A DNA stretch of 64,000 bases, from the NCBI GenBank assembly GCA_030427735.1, contig JAUIBP010000005.1, forward strand, positions 124,001-188,000, read 5' to 3'. The notes under the pieces are model-generated. The model saw only the letters and a list, made by a program, of their open reading frames with translations, did no database searches and was not told the origin of the DNA. The DNA comes from Bacteroidia bacterium (lineage in GTDB: Bacteria; Bacteroidota; Bacteroidia; Flavobacteriales; Flavobacteriaceae). Shown in pieces: positions 17,003 through 26,190 of this stretch (positions within the stretch are counted from its first letter, which is position 1; each line of letters starts with the position of its first letter). The position numbers were made by a program, and so were the translations under genes.

Positions 17003-18625
17003 TTACATATGCTCTGTAAAATCGGTTGCACCTTCTTCTAGCGCATCTTCCTTTTTATTTATCGCATTCATATATTTATTTAACTCTCTTCGGATAATAG
17101 GAGTTAACATTACAACACCTATAATATTTGGTACCACCATAGCAAAAATCATGGCATCCGAAAAGTCTATAACAGCCCCTAAACTAATTGAAGCCCCTAC
17201 TACTACAAATAATAAAAATAAGAATTTATATAGTAAATCAGATACTTTTCCTTTTCCAAATAAATATACCCAACCTTGCATACCGTAATAAGACCAAGAT
17301 ATCATGGTTGAAAACGCAAATAATATAACGGCTACGGTTAATAAGATAGAGAAATGCGGAATTACAGTATCGAAAGCTGTAGCGGTTAACTCTACACCTT
17401 CTTTAATTGGCACACCGTACTCCATAAATTGTCCGTCGTAATTTGTAATTATAATTACCAAAGCTGTCATAGTACAAATTACAACTGTATCTACAAAAGG
17501 TTCTAATAAGGCAACAATACCTTCACTAGCAGGATATTTTGTACGTACGGCTGAGTGAGCAATCGCAGCAGATCCTACACCGGCCTCGTTAGAGAATGCC
17601 CCTCTACGTACCCCTTGAATCATTACTCCAACTAAACCTCCAGCAATACCAAGCCCAGAGAAAGCGCCTTCAAAAATTAATCCAAAAGCATCGCCAATAT
17701 GTTTATAGTTTACGCCTAAAATAATTAAAGCGGCCAACACATATATACCAGCCATAAACGGAACGATTTTTTCTGTTACCGATGCAATTCGCTTAATACC
17801 GCCAATAATTACAACAGCTACCAAAACAGCCATAACCAGACCAAAATAAAGCCCTCCGTTAGGATTTTGAATATCGAATAACTTTACGAACTGTGCTGCT
17901 GCTTGATTGGCCTGGAACATGTTTCCACCACCAAACGAACCACCAATTACAAAAATGGCAAATACAACGGCTAGCACTTTTCCTAAACCACTAAAACCTT
18001 TTTCGCCTAATCCTTTTTTAAGATAATACATTGGCCCACCATAAACAGTACCATCGCTACCAACATCTCTGTATTTTACACCAAGTGTACATTCTGCAAA
18101 TTTAGAAGCCATTCCTAAAAATCCGGCAACAATCATCCAAAACGTAGCCCCTGGACCACCAATCGATAAAGCCACGGCTACACCTGCAATGTTTCCTAAA
18201 CCAACCGTAGCAGACAATGCCGCTGTTAACGCCTGAAAGTGAGACACCTCGCCGTCGGCGCTATCATCTCTTAACGTTTCAATAATATTTTCATCTTCAT
18301 TAGGCGTAGAATCGCCATACAAGGTATCGGCTCCATGCTTTTCGATGTCTTCATACTGCCCTTGAACTACTTTAATGGCAGTTTTAAAACCAGTAAAGTT
18401 TATAAACTTAAAATAGATAGTAAAATAAATAGCTCCTCCAACTAAAACTATGAGTACCCACGGAATTTGAAAAGTTTCTGAAAATGGTATTTCATAAAAA
18501 ATCCCATCAACAAACCAACTCGTATAATTTTTAAACGTGGCATCAATTTTTTCTGATGTTGTTTGTTGGGCGAATGTTAAAATGGGAGTGATTAAAGTAA
18601 GTACAAACAGGAAATATTTCCTCAT
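17003..18625 (-). CDS. Sodium/alanine (AGCS family) symporter
   Basis: Sodium- or proton-coupled uptake of alanine or glycine across the inner membrane. The 540 residues include about ten membrane helices and family motifs such as ALSATVGLGNIAGVAVAL, GPGATFWMIVAGFLGMASKF and GVRRGAFSNEAGVGSA. The first 20 residues look like a cleavable signal (FLFVLTLITPILTFAQQ), followed by about 30 periplasmic residues before the first helix; Flavobacteriaceae members of this family share that feature. It ends in a charged cytoplasmic tail. Substrate within the family is inferred, not seen. Confidence 0.9.
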   Translation of the reverse strand: MRKYFLFVLTLITPILTFAQQTTSEKIDATFKNYTSWFVDGIFYEIPFSETFQIPWVLIVLVGGAIYFTIYFKFINFTGFKTAIKVVQGQYEDIEKHGADTLYGDSTPNEDENIIETLRDDSADGEVSHFQALTAALSATVGLGNIAGVAVALSIGGPGATFWMIVAGFLGMASKFAECTLGVKYRDVGSDGTVYGGPMYYLKKGLGEKGFSGLGKVLAVVFAIFVIGGSFGGGNMFQANQAAAQFVKLFDIQNPNGGLYFGLVMAVLVAVVIIGGIKRIASVTEKIVPFMAGIYVLAALIILGVNYKHIGDAFGLIFEGAFSGLGIAGGLVGVMIQGVRRGAFSNEAGVGSAAIAHSAVRTKYPASEGIVALLEPFVDTVVICTMTALVIIITNYDGQFMEYGVPIKEGVELTATAFDTVIPHFSILLTVAVILFAFSTMISWSYYGMQGWVYLFGKGKVSDLLYKFLFLLFVVVGASISLGAVIDFSDAMIFAMVVPNIIGVVMLTPIIRRELNKYMNAINKKEDALEEGATDFTEHM

Positions 18626-18739
18626 AATTTTTTAAGTATTAGTTAATAATTAGGGTTGGGAGCCCTTTTAAAGCGCCCCAAGTTGCTAAAAATAATCCGT
18701 TTTTGAAAACATAAGCTGTTAAAATGAAAAAAAACAGCG

Positions 18740-18967
18740 TTACAAATCAAAAACAGACGATCTTTTTGTGTATAACATATCTTTAATTCGCATCCAAAAC
18801 GCAATAAACAAATAGAGTGCAAAGCCAAAACCTACAGTTACAAACGTTAAATAAATAAACGACGTTCGCACCACTTTGGCACGCATGCCTAAACGATCTG
18901 CAATACGCTGGCAAACATAAAAACCATGCTTTTGAAAATACAATAACGAATTATAGAAAATATTCAT
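18740..18967 (-). CDS. PspC domain protein
   Basis: Small membrane protein of 75 residues. PspC domains in other bacteria sense membrane stress. The N-terminal YFQKHGFYVCQRIADRLGMRAKVVRTSFIYLTF matches the PspC pattern (a short helix-turn element then a membrane helix at about residues 40-60). A second reading frame overlaps it (18643-18828) but shows no family features and is not called. The gene lies 12 bases after the DUF2851 gene on the same strand. Confidence 0.8.
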   Translation of the reverse strand: MNIFYNSLLYFQKHGFYVCQRIADRLGMRAKVVRTSFIYLTFVTVGFGFALYLFIAFWMRIKDMLYTKRSSVFDL

Positions 18968-18979
18968 GCCGCAATTTAA

Positions 18980-20257
18980 TTAAATTCGACTTAAAATAGA
19001 ATTTCCTACAGCACATTGCAAACATTTTTTTGCATTACAATACGCATCTTTCATTTGCAAAAGTCCTTGCGTTTCTAATGCCGAAACGGCAACTGGCTTT
19101 AAAGCTTCAAAATTAGTTATTATACTATTGCTTTCTGGTTTTAAAGCCTTAGCCAAATGCAATAATTCTTCGGTATTATCCTTACCCATAGCTTTTGCAT
19201 AACTAAACCGAATAGGCAAAATGGTATTTATGAGTACTAAATCTATAAAAGACCGAGACACTTTTTTAGATACGGCTTTAGATGTTTTTTGAAAATTGTA
19301 ATGCGTATTCCAATACGCTGTAGTTTCAACAGCAAACAAGTTATAATAATCTGCTACGCTTTGTGTGTTCACAACTACAGAAAATAAATTTTTATGGCAC
19401 GCATAAAGTTGCGCTAATTGTGATAAACGAATTGTTGGAAAATTAGGTGGACGCAATCTAAAAAATTGTACAGCAACTACATGATTATGGTCTAACTGAA
19501 ACTTTTGCTTCAAGAAAGCATAATCGTCAATTAATTGCTTTGTATAAGCGTCGGTTGCTTCTAGATTGCTTAACATACGGCTTTGCCCATAAAACAAGGC
19601 CTCTACTAACTGTGCCTGATTTTGAATTTTCCGCAAAACAGAAAAATCGAAAGACGAAGCCATGCTTAAAAACGCCTCAGCATTAACTTTTAACCCGAAG
19701 TTTTTAGCTAACATTTTAAACAATACAGCTTCCCAATCGGATTGAGAGGTTTGTAACAAGCCCTGTATAACCTGCGACTTTTGCTCTAACCGCTCAAAAA
19801 ACAAACGTTCCAACCAGTTTTGAAATACAAAATCATCGACTAGATGATAACTTTGTTCGCAGTTAATCCAGCGTTTCTCTTCGGTAAACAGTTTAAAGTA
19901 ATTATGTAATGTTGATTTAGGCAACAAGGGTTTTAATTTTAAGGTTGGAATTGGCGTGTTATTCTTTCTAAACACTTCAACATCGTTTTCCCAAACCACA
20001 TGCAAGATTACATTATCGTATGCCGTATCGGTTTCGTGATGGTGAACATACCAATCTGAAGCTTTAACATGAAGTTCTACATTTCCGGCCCAATGCTGAC
20101 CATCTATTATAAGCTGAGCATTAAAAAAATCTGGTCCTGAATTTAGATTATGCTGTCCTACCTGAATGAGTTCAAGAGGGAGACCATCGACAGTCTGTAA
20201 GTTTCGAATATCTATTTTTTTAAACTTCCATAAGTAGTGTAAAAAATCTTCTTGCAT
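18980..20257 (-). CDS. DUF2851 family protein
   Basis: Conserved Bacteroidota protein of unknown function, 425 residues. The N-terminal third carries the family pattern LNSGPDFFNAQLIIDGQ, GNVELHVKASDW, HHHETDTAYDNVILHVVW, an arrangement of acidic and histidine residues that resembles a metal-dependent nuclease fold, although that is inference. The C-terminus ends with a cysteine group (CNAKKCLQCAVGNSIL). No signal peptide or membrane segment, so cytoplasmic. It is followed by the pspC-like gene; the upstream gap of 175 bases separates it from the divergent small secreted protein. Confidence 0.82.
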   Translation of the reverse strand: MQEDFLHYLWKFKKIDIRNLQTVDGLPLELIQVGQHNLNSGPDFFNAQLIIDGQHWAGNVELHVKASDWYVHHHETDTAYDNVILHVVWENDVEVFRKNNTPIPTLKLKPLLPKSTLHNYFKLFTEEKRWINCEQSYHLVDDFVFQNWLERLFFERLEQKSQVIQGLLQTSQSDWEAVLFKMLAKNFGLKVNAEAFLSMASSFDFSVLRKIQNQAQLVEALFYGQSRMLSNLEATDAYTKQLIDDYAFLKQKFQLDHNHVVAVQFFRLRPPNFPTIRLSQLAQLYACHKNLFSVVVNTQSVADYYNLFAVETTAYWNTHYNFQKTSKAVSKKVSRSFIDLVLINTILPIRFSYAKAMGKDNTEELLHLAKALKPESNSIITNFEALKPVAVSALETQGLLQMKDAYCNAKKCLQCAVGNSILSRI

Positions 20258-20432
20258 GGTTTAAAGTTAAAAAAAGAAGATAACAAAATAAAATTAAAAA
20301 ATTCAAAATCAACAACTTAAAATCAATCTCAAGATAATAACAGGTGCGTTTCATCGAAAATTCTTACAATAATTTACTATTTAAAGAAAGAGATTGTATT
20401 ATTATACTTTATTAACCCCAAAATCTTAAATT

Positions 20433-20645
20433 ATGAAAACAAAAATTATTGGCATTAGTCTAGCTTTAGGCGCTTTAGCAATAGCCGGACAAACCAAAGT
20501 AACCATTTGTCACTCGGTGTACGGCGTAAATCCGCATACCATTACAGTTGCAGCCCCTGCCGCAATTGCTCATTTTTTACAACATCCTAACGATACGTTT
20601 GGATCTTGTGGCGATAATGGTGGAGAGGAACAACCACAAGGTTAA
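20433..20645 (+). CDS. Small secreted protein with an ICH...HTITV...AHF motif
   Basis: A 70-residue protein: signal peptide MKTKIIGISLALGALAIAG, then KVTICHSVYG, NPHTITVAAPAAIAHFLQHP and a GSCGDNGGEE tail. I recognise the pattern (V-T-I-C-H, HTITV, AxxAHxxH, C) as a short module usually found at the ends of larger secreted proteins in Bacteroidota and others; here it stands alone. The mature part has two cysteines (possible disulfide) and four histidines, which could bind a metal, but the function is unknown. It is a single-gene unit with its own terminator, transcribed against both neighbours. Confidence 0.72.
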   Translation: MKTKIIGISLALGALAIAGQTKVTICHSVYGVNPHTITVAAPAAIAHFLQHPNDTFGSCGDNGGEEQPQG

Positions 20646-20674
20646 TCCATAAACATTTCAATATTTTAAGTATG

Positions 20675-20700
20675 AAGCCTAAGAGTTATCTTAGGCTTTT
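20675..20700 (+). terminator. Terminator of the small secreted protein gene
   Basis: Perfect 9-pair stem AAGCCTAAG / CTTAGGCTT, 6-base loop, followed by TTT. It lies 30 bases after the stop codon and just before the end of the convergent permease gene. Confidence 0.82.
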
Positions 20701-20716
20701 TACATTTATATATTAT

Positions 20717-21952
20717 TTACTCGAATCGAATAGCTTTTACGGGCGATATTTTTGTTATAATAACCGAAGGCACCAGCAACATGACCATACACAACACAAA
20801 AGTTCCAATATTAAGCGCAAGAATATAATTGAGGTTAATGTATACGGGCGCTTCATTTACATAATACACACTCGGGTCTAAAGGGAATAATTTATAATAT
20901 TTTTGAGCAAACAATAACCCCAAACCTATTAGGTTGCCCCAAAACAATCCTACGGCAATTAAATACGACGCATTAAATAAGAACACCTTTCGGATGCTCC
21001 AATTGTTACTTCCTAAGGCTTTTAATATTCCAATCATTTGGGTGCGCTCTAAAATTAAAACCAACAATGCCGTAATCATGTTTATACCTGCAACCAAAAT
21101 CATAACTCCAATAATGGCATAAATATTATTGTCAAAAATTTTAATCCATTCAAAAATCGAATAAAACTTATCGATTATGGTTTGCGTGTTTAAAGTGGGC
21201 GGCGTGTTTTTATAAACCTCCATACCAATTGCACCAACTTGATCGAAATCGTCTACAAACAATTCGAAATTTCCTATTTGGTTATCATCCCATTTATTTA
21301 AACGTTGAATATGTCTAATATCCCCAATAACATAAGTCGCATCAAACTGCTGAAAACCAGAATTATATATACCAACTACAGTATATGTAATAACATTAGG
21401 CCGCTTATTGGTGTCGTCTTTAATAAAATAGGTATTCAATTTATCGCCTACTTTAAAGCCTAGTTTACTGGCCAATACTTCGGACATTAAAACGTCTTCA
21501 TTTCTGGTTTTGGTATAATCTGGCAGCCTGCCATCTACTAAAAACTCTGTAAAATATTGCCAATTATAATCTTTACCAACACCTTTTAACACGATACCTT
21601 CAAAATCTGTGGCCGTTCTAATAACTCCAAATTTTGTAGCAACGCCCTGCATGTGATTTATGCCTGGAACCGATGTAAATTCCGGATAAAATTCTTGATC
21701 TAAAGCAATAGGAACCACGCTTTCCTGCGAGTTGTTGTTATCGAAATTAGATATGGTTATATGCCCATTAAACGCCACTACTTTATCTCTAATTTTTTGC
21801 TGTAAACCAATACCCGTAGCAATGGCAATCATCATAACTACTATACCAATTGCAATAGCTGTAATACCAATTTTTATAATTGGTGCCGAAACACTACTTT
21901 TATATGCTTTACTGCCAATAATACGTTTGGCTAAAAAATATTCGAAATTCAA
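20717..21952 (-). CDS. ABC transporter permease, LolC/LolE-like
   Basis: Inner-membrane protein of 411 residues with the MacB/FtsX arrangement: one N-terminal helix (about 25-50, ITAIAIGIVVMMIAIATGIGL), a periplasmic domain of about 220 residues, and three C-terminal helices including ILVAGINMITALLVLILERTQMIGILKALG. Gram-negative LolCE move lipoproteins from the inner to the outer membrane. The start codon appears to be TTG: no ATG, GTG or other TTG precedes it in frame before a stop. The start lies only 9 bases from the start of the divergent namZ gene. Confidence 0.88.
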   Translation of the reverse strand: MNFEYFLAKRIIGSKAYKSSVSAPIIKIGITAIAIGIVVMMIAIATGIGLQQKIRDKVVAFNGHITISNFDNNNSQESVVPIALDQEFYPEFTSVPGINHMQGVATKFGVIRTATDFEGIVLKGVGKDYNWQYFTEFLVDGRLPDYTKTRNEDVLMSEVLASKLGFKVGDKLNTYFIKDDTNKRPNVITYTVVGIYNSGFQQFDATYVIGDIRHIQRLNKWDDNQIGNFELFVDDFDQVGAIGMEVYKNTPPTLNTQTIIDKFYSIFEWIKIFDNNIYAIIGVMILVAGINMITALLVLILERTQMIGILKALGSNNWSIRKVFLFNASYLIAVGLFWGNLIGLGLLFAQKYYKLFPLDPSVYYVNEAPVYINLNYILALNIGTFVLCMVMLLVPSVIITKISPVKAIRFE

Positions 21953-21961
21953 ATTATAGAT

Positions 21962-23185
21962 ATGACTTTAAATGTCTTCAAAAATACAGTTTTATTATTT
22001 GTTTTCATCATGATTTCTTCGGCATGTAAATCTAATGCATCATCAGAAAACAACAATTCCACTATCGATACAAACACCAGCAATCCCGAAATTATTGTTG
22101 GCGCCAATCGCACAACAACCTATTTGCCTTTACTAAAATCTAAAAAAGTAGGTATAGTTGCTAATCAAACCTCAGTGATTTTTAAAACCGATAATTCCTA
22201 TACGCATTTGGTAGATTCTCTAGCCAGTTTGTCTGTAAACATTAAAACCGTTTTCGCACCCGAACACGGGTTTAGAGGTCAAGCTGATGCTGGCGAACAC
22301 ATAAAAGATGGCATAGATTCTAAAACCGGAATCCCTATTGTTTCGTTATACGGAAACAATAAAAAGCCCAAACCAGAACAACTCAAGGAATTAGATATTG
22401 TTGTTTTCGATATTCAAGACGTAGGCGCTCGTTTTTACACGTATATTTCTACATTACATTATGTAATGGAAGCTTGTGCCGAGCAACAAATACCGTTACT
22501 CATTTTGGATCGTCCAAATCCTAACGGACATTACATCGACGGCCCTGTATTAGAAAAAGCACATGAAAGTTTTGTTGGAATGCATCCCGTACCTATAGTA
22601 CACGGCATGACCATCGCCGAATATGCACAAATGATAAACGGACAAGGTTGGCTTAAAAATAATGTTAGATGCGATGTGCAACTTATAACAATGCTGAATT
22701 ATAATCGTGATATGTTTTACCACATTCCTATAAAACCGTCGCCAAACTTACCCAACGACCAAGCCATAAACCTGTACCCAAGTTTGTGCTTTTTTGAAAG
22801 CACAAATGTTAATGCTGGCCGTGGTACCGATAAACAGTTTCAAATTTACGGATCTCCGTATTTAAAAAATCAGAATTTTGAATACACCCCAAAACCTAAT
22901 GCTGGGGCTAAACACCCAAAATATGAAGGAAAATTGTGTTACGGGCAAGACTTAAGTGCGACAGAAAAACAATCTGCCATCAATTTATCGTACCTCATCA
23001 ATGCGTATAAAAACACCTCGAAAAAAGAAGAATTTTTCAATTCGTTTTTCACAAAATTAGCGGGCACAGAACAATTACAACAACAAATACTAGCGGGAAT
23101 GGATGCTAACGCAATAAAAGCAACATGGCAAAAAGATCTTGATGCCTTTAAATTAACGAGAAAAAAATATCTGCTTTACAACTAA
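21962..23185 (+). CDS. namZ: Exo-beta-N-acetylmuramidase lipoprotein (NamZ, DUF1343)
   Basis: Releases terminal MurNAc from peptidoglycan fragments in cell-wall recycling; DUF1343 is the NamZ family. The 407 residues start with a lipoprotein signal ending SSAC (Cys at residue 22), then the family features KKVGIVANQTSV, FAPEHGFRGQADAGEH, DIQDVGARFYTYISTL, LDRPNPN and LPNDQAINLYPSLCFFESTN. The lipid anchor implies outer-membrane or periplasmic location. The gene overlaps the end of the convergent sterol-desaturase-like gene by 4 bases. No recycling partners lie next to it. Confidence 0.88.
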   Translation: MTLNVFKNTVLLFVFIMISSACKSNASSENNNSTIDTNTSNPEIIVGANRTTTYLPLLKSKKVGIVANQTSVIFKTDNSYTHLVDSLASLSVNIKTVFAPEHGFRGQADAGEHIKDGIDSKTGIPIVSLYGNNKKPKPEQLKELDIVVFDIQDVGARFYTYISTLHYVMEACAEQQIPLLILDRPNPNGHYIDGPVLEKAHESFVGMHPVPIVHGMTIAEYAQMINGQGWLKNNVRCDVQLITMLNYNRDMFYHIPIKPSPNLPNDQAINLYPSLCFFESTNVNAGRGTDKQFQIYGSPYLKNQNFEYTPKPNAGAKHPKYEGKLCYGQDLSATEKQSAINLSYLINAYKNTSKKEEFFNSFFTKLAGTEQLQQQILAGMDANAIKATWQKDLDAFKLTRKKYLLYN

Positions 23186-24033
23186 ATCTTAGTATTATCA
23201 ACATCACCTAAAGTGGTTGGCTTTCGGTATTTATGAAACGGTTGCTTTAATAAATCTTTAATAGTGCTATTAGTAGCTTCGTCTGGAAAAGTATCTACAC
23301 CATATATTAAACGCTCTCGATCTAACTCCATATACGTCCCGAACAACCTGTCCCAAATAGAAAATATGTTACCGTAATTAGAGTCGGTATACGGCAACAC
23401 ATTATGATGGTGCACTTTATGCATATCTGGCGACACAAACACATAACTAATAACCCGGTCTAAACGCCTGGGCATTTTAATATTGGCATGGGTTAACTGG
23501 GTAAACACAACAGAAAGTGATTGATACATCATAACAATTGCTATGGGAGTCCCTACAACAAAAACCCCAAACAAAGTAAACACAAACCGAATTACGCTTT
23601 CTATAGGGTGATGCCTGTTTCCTGTAGTTGTATCTACTTTATGGTCGGTGTGATGCACCAAATGTACCATCCACAAGGGTTTCACTTTATGCTCTACATA
23701 ATGCGCCAAATATGCCCCAAAAAAATCTAGTAGCATAATACCTAAAACCACATACAACCACAACGGCATGTCTGGCAACCAATTTATAATGCCAAAGTTA
23801 TTAGCTGTTACCCAATCGGATGTTTTTAGCAATAAAAAAGCCAATGCAAAATTTACAATTATAGTCGTTAGCGTAAAAAACAAATTAGGTAAGGCATGAT
23901 TCCACTTTTTATAATTGAATTGAAACAAGGGCACAGCCCCTTCCAAAACCCAAAAAAAAGTAATACCTCCAACTAGAATCAAACTGCGATGAAGCGATGG
24001 GATGTTTTCGAAATATATAACAACAGTTTCCAA
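23182..24033 (-). CDS. Sterol desaturase / fatty acid hydroxylase family protein
   Basis: Di-iron membrane oxygenase family; substrate unknown (lipid hydroxylation or desaturation). The 283 residues have about four membrane helices and the three histidine clusters HYVEH (HX3H), HLVHH (HX2HH) and HKVHHH, with HHP also in NRHHPIESV between them. The start codon is TTG: the preceding gene ends two bases before it and no other start lies in frame. The gene is probably translated together with the thioredoxin-like gene upstream. Confidence 0.88.
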   Translation of the reverse strand: METVVIYFENIPSLHRSLILVGGITFFWVLEGAVPLFQFNYKKWNHALPNLFFTLTTIIVNFALAFLLLKTSDWVTANNFGIINWLPDMPLWLYVVLGIMLLDFFGAYLAHYVEHKVKPLWMVHLVHHTDHKVDTTTGNRHHPIESVIRFVFTLFGVFVVGTPIAIVMMYQSLSVVFTQLTHANIKMPRRLDRVISYVFVSPDMHKVHHHNVLPYTDSNYGNIFSIWDRLFGTYMELDRERLIYGVDTFPDEATNSTIKDLLKQPFHKYRKPTTLGDVDNTKI

Positions 24034-24035
24034 AC

Positions 24036-24932
24036 TTAGTTTGTAGTATTTTGTATCAAACTCATTATTTTCTTTGTATCGAAATTAGATATTTCTGGTC
24101 TCCAAACCGAGGCATTTTGTTCGTCTTGAAGCATTCTATATGCCGAAAAATACAAAAAAGCTCTTAAATTACTATTCGCATTAGCGACCTCTGTTTCTTT
24201 TATTCTATTTAATTGACGTAAAACTTTCTTTGGATTTTCTAGCAGAAGATGTTCTTGAATTTCCAAAAAAGATACCCGCTGTCTTAAAGTTTCCTTATTC
24301 TCTAATGTTTCACGTTCTAAAAAACGAGATGCTTCGTCTAAATAAATAGCAGCAAGATTCACAAGTTCTGCTCTAACATTACTATTGTTAAAGAATGCAA
24401 AATCCATATATTTTGAAGCCAAATAAAACGCCGAATAAAAATTCTGTTCTCTCTTATAGTTAACTAATTCGTTGCTTAAAAACGACGTATCTAAACTATA
24501 TTTTGCAACAAATTCGGTTATGTTTTCTATGTACGTATCTGCTTTTATATTTAAGATGTTACCGTTGGCATCCATCACTTTTAAAGTGTCGTCGTTAAAT
24601 TTATCAAGATAAGTGGTAGACCTTGTGTTTTTAAGGGTGTTATACCATTCTGTATAGACGCTCTCGTTTAACACAACGGGCACAAAATTAGACCACAATA
24701 AACTATCTAAAACAGGTTCTGCAAACATATTTTCTACTAAAAACTCTTTTCCCGTTTTATAATTTACATAAACAGGAGTACCAGAATAATATGCATTTTC
24801 CCACACGACAACCAATAATTTATTCTGGGTTATAGCCAAACGTTCGGCTACCTCTAAATTAGTCATCCACTTTTGAGAAAACCCAAAATTGACCGATGCA
24901 AAAACAACTAAAATGAACAATAACTGTTTCAT
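24036..24932 (-). CDS. Secreted thioredoxin-fold-like protein without a CXXC motif
   Basis: I do not recognise a named family. A signal peptide (about residues 1-19, ending FGFS) is followed by LEVAERLAITQNKLLVVVWEN, the start of a thioredoxin-like segment, but the place of the redox CXXC reads AYYSGTPVYV, with no cysteine in the whole mature protein. The C-terminal half (residues 140-290) is helical with heptad-like leucines. A binding or scaffold role is more likely than catalysis. It lies 4 bases after the YkgJ-like gene and 2 before the desaturase-like gene, giving a three-gene unit. Confidence 0.6.
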   Translation of the reverse strand: MKQLLFILVVFASVNFGFSQKWMTNLEVAERLAITQNKLLVVVWENAYYSGTPVYVNYKTGKEFLVENMFAEPVLDSLLWSNFVPVVLNESVYTEWYNTLKNTRSTTYLDKFNDDTLKVMDANGNILNIKADTYIENITEFVAKYSLDTSFLSNELVNYKREQNFYSAFYLASKYMDFAFFNNSNVRAELVNLAAIYLDEASRFLERETLENKETLRQRVSFLEIQEHLLLENPKKVLRQLNRIKETEVANANSNLRAFLYFSAYRMLQDEQNASVWRPEISNFDTKKIMSLIQNTTN

Positions 24933-24936
24933 AAAT

Positions 24937-25428
24937 TTATTTGATACGCTTTTTCATAGCTTCGACCACCTGAAATGCCGCAGGGCAAATGGCTACATTT
25001 TTTAATGTAAGATTAGTTATCTGCTGAAACTTTTTTCTATCGGTATGCGGATACTCCCGACACGCCTTTGGCCTAACCTCGTAAATAGAACAATAATTAT
25101 CGGCACCTAAAAACGTACAGGGTACACTTTGCAATACGTAATCGTTATCTTCATCTATTCGTAAAAACTCAGCAATAAATTGTTGCGGCTTCATTTTAAA
25201 ATGTTTTGCAATACGCTCTACATCTTTATCGGTAAACAAAGGCCCTGTTGTTTTGCAACAATTGGCACAGGCTAAACAATCTATATTACTAAAAGCCTCG
25301 TCGTGCAATTCCTGCATTATATAATCTAATTGCTTAGGTGGCTTCTTTTTTAACTTTTTAAAAAAAGTTCTATTCTCGTTATGCTTATCTTTGGCCTGTT
25401 TCGGCAAATTTTTAATTATGTCCTGCAT
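24937..25428 (-). CDS. YkgJ family cysteine cluster protein
   Basis: Cytoplasmic protein of 163 residues with the family's zinc or iron-sulfur-like site: CLACANCCKTTGPLF (about residues 54-68), then CTFLGADNYCSIYEVRPKACREYP (about 112-136) and a further Cys in VAICPAAF. Seven to eight conserved cysteines are present. The biochemical role of the family is not established. It is the first gene of a unit with the thioredoxin-like and desaturase-like genes, and is divergent from the methyltransferase gene with 63 bases between. Confidence 0.87.
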   Translation of the reverse strand: MQDIIKNLPKQAKDKHNENRTFFKKLKKKPPKQLDYIMQELHDEAFSNIDCLACANCCKTTGPLFTDKDVERIAKHFKMKPQQFIAEFLRIDEDNDYVLQSVPCTFLGADNYCSIYEVRPKACREYPHTDRKKFQQITNLTLKNVAICPAAFQVVEAMKKRIK

Positions 25429-25491
25429 AATGCAAAAATAATGTTTTAATTAATGCCAATTTTGTTTCTATAATTACGAAAATTAAATAAA

Positions 25492-26190
25492 ATGAAAGAC
25501 CTTCTAGGAAAAGCGCTTTTAGATTACCAAAACGGGAATTACACCGAAGATATTATTACCTCTACCAGCATCTCTGATGAAGACGACTTACCGCTACCAT
25601 ATCTTTTTAGAGATTTCAACAACATGCCCAAACTAGAACAATACGCTTTAAAGACTTGTAAAGGTCGTGTTTTAGATGTCGGTTGTGGTGCTGGCAACCA
25701 TAGCTTGTATTTGCAACAAAAAGGCTTACAGGTTAAGGCCATAGATATTTCTGAAGGCGCTATTAAAGTCTGTAAACTTCGCGGAGTAACACATGCCGAA
25801 GCACATTCTGTTTTAGAGGAAACCGATACTTACGACACTATTTTATTACTTATGAATGGCACAGGCATTTTTCAAAAATTGAGCTATGTCACCAAATATT
25901 TATCGCATTTAAAATCGCTTTTACAACCAAACGGACAAATTTTAATTGATTCGTCGGACATCCAATACATGTACGAAGATGAAGACGGCGGATTATGGAT
26001 AGACACCAACGCTGCCTACTACGGCGAATTGGATTATTACTTGAGTTATAAAGGCGAAAAAGAACAGCCTATAACCTGGTTATATTTAGATTTTGAAACG
26101 CTAAAAACAGCCTGCACAACCATAGGTTTACAATGTGAGAAAATAAAAGAAGGCCCGCATTTTGATTATCTTGCCAAACTGAGTCTTTAA
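25492..26190 (+). CDS. Class I SAM-dependent methyltransferase
   Basis: Rossmann-fold methyltransferase of 232 residues. Motif I is VLDVGCGAGNHSLYL (about residues 61-75), with the acidic residue after beta-2 in VKAIDISEGAI and motif IV-like YDTILLLMNGTG. The catalytic C-terminal part does not show which substrate (small molecule, RNA or protein) it uses. It is a single-gene unit; its end overlaps the convergent DUF2059-like gene by 4 bases. Confidence 0.87.
   Translation: MKDLLGKALLDYQNGNYTEDIITSTSISDEDDLPLPYLFRDFNNMPKLEQYALKTCKGRVLDVGCGAGNHSLYLQQKGLQVKAIDISEGAIKVCKLRGVTHAEAHSVLEETDTYDTILLLMNGTGIFQKLSYVTKYLSHLKSLLQPNGQILIDSSDIQYMYEDEDGGLWIDTNAAYYGELDYYLSYKGEKEQPITWLYLDFETLKTACTTIGLQCEKIKEGPHFDYLAKLSL

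Noticed and set aside
18643-18828. 61-codon ORF overlapping the PspC gene
   Set aside because: Different frame with no features; the overlapping PspC frame matches a family.
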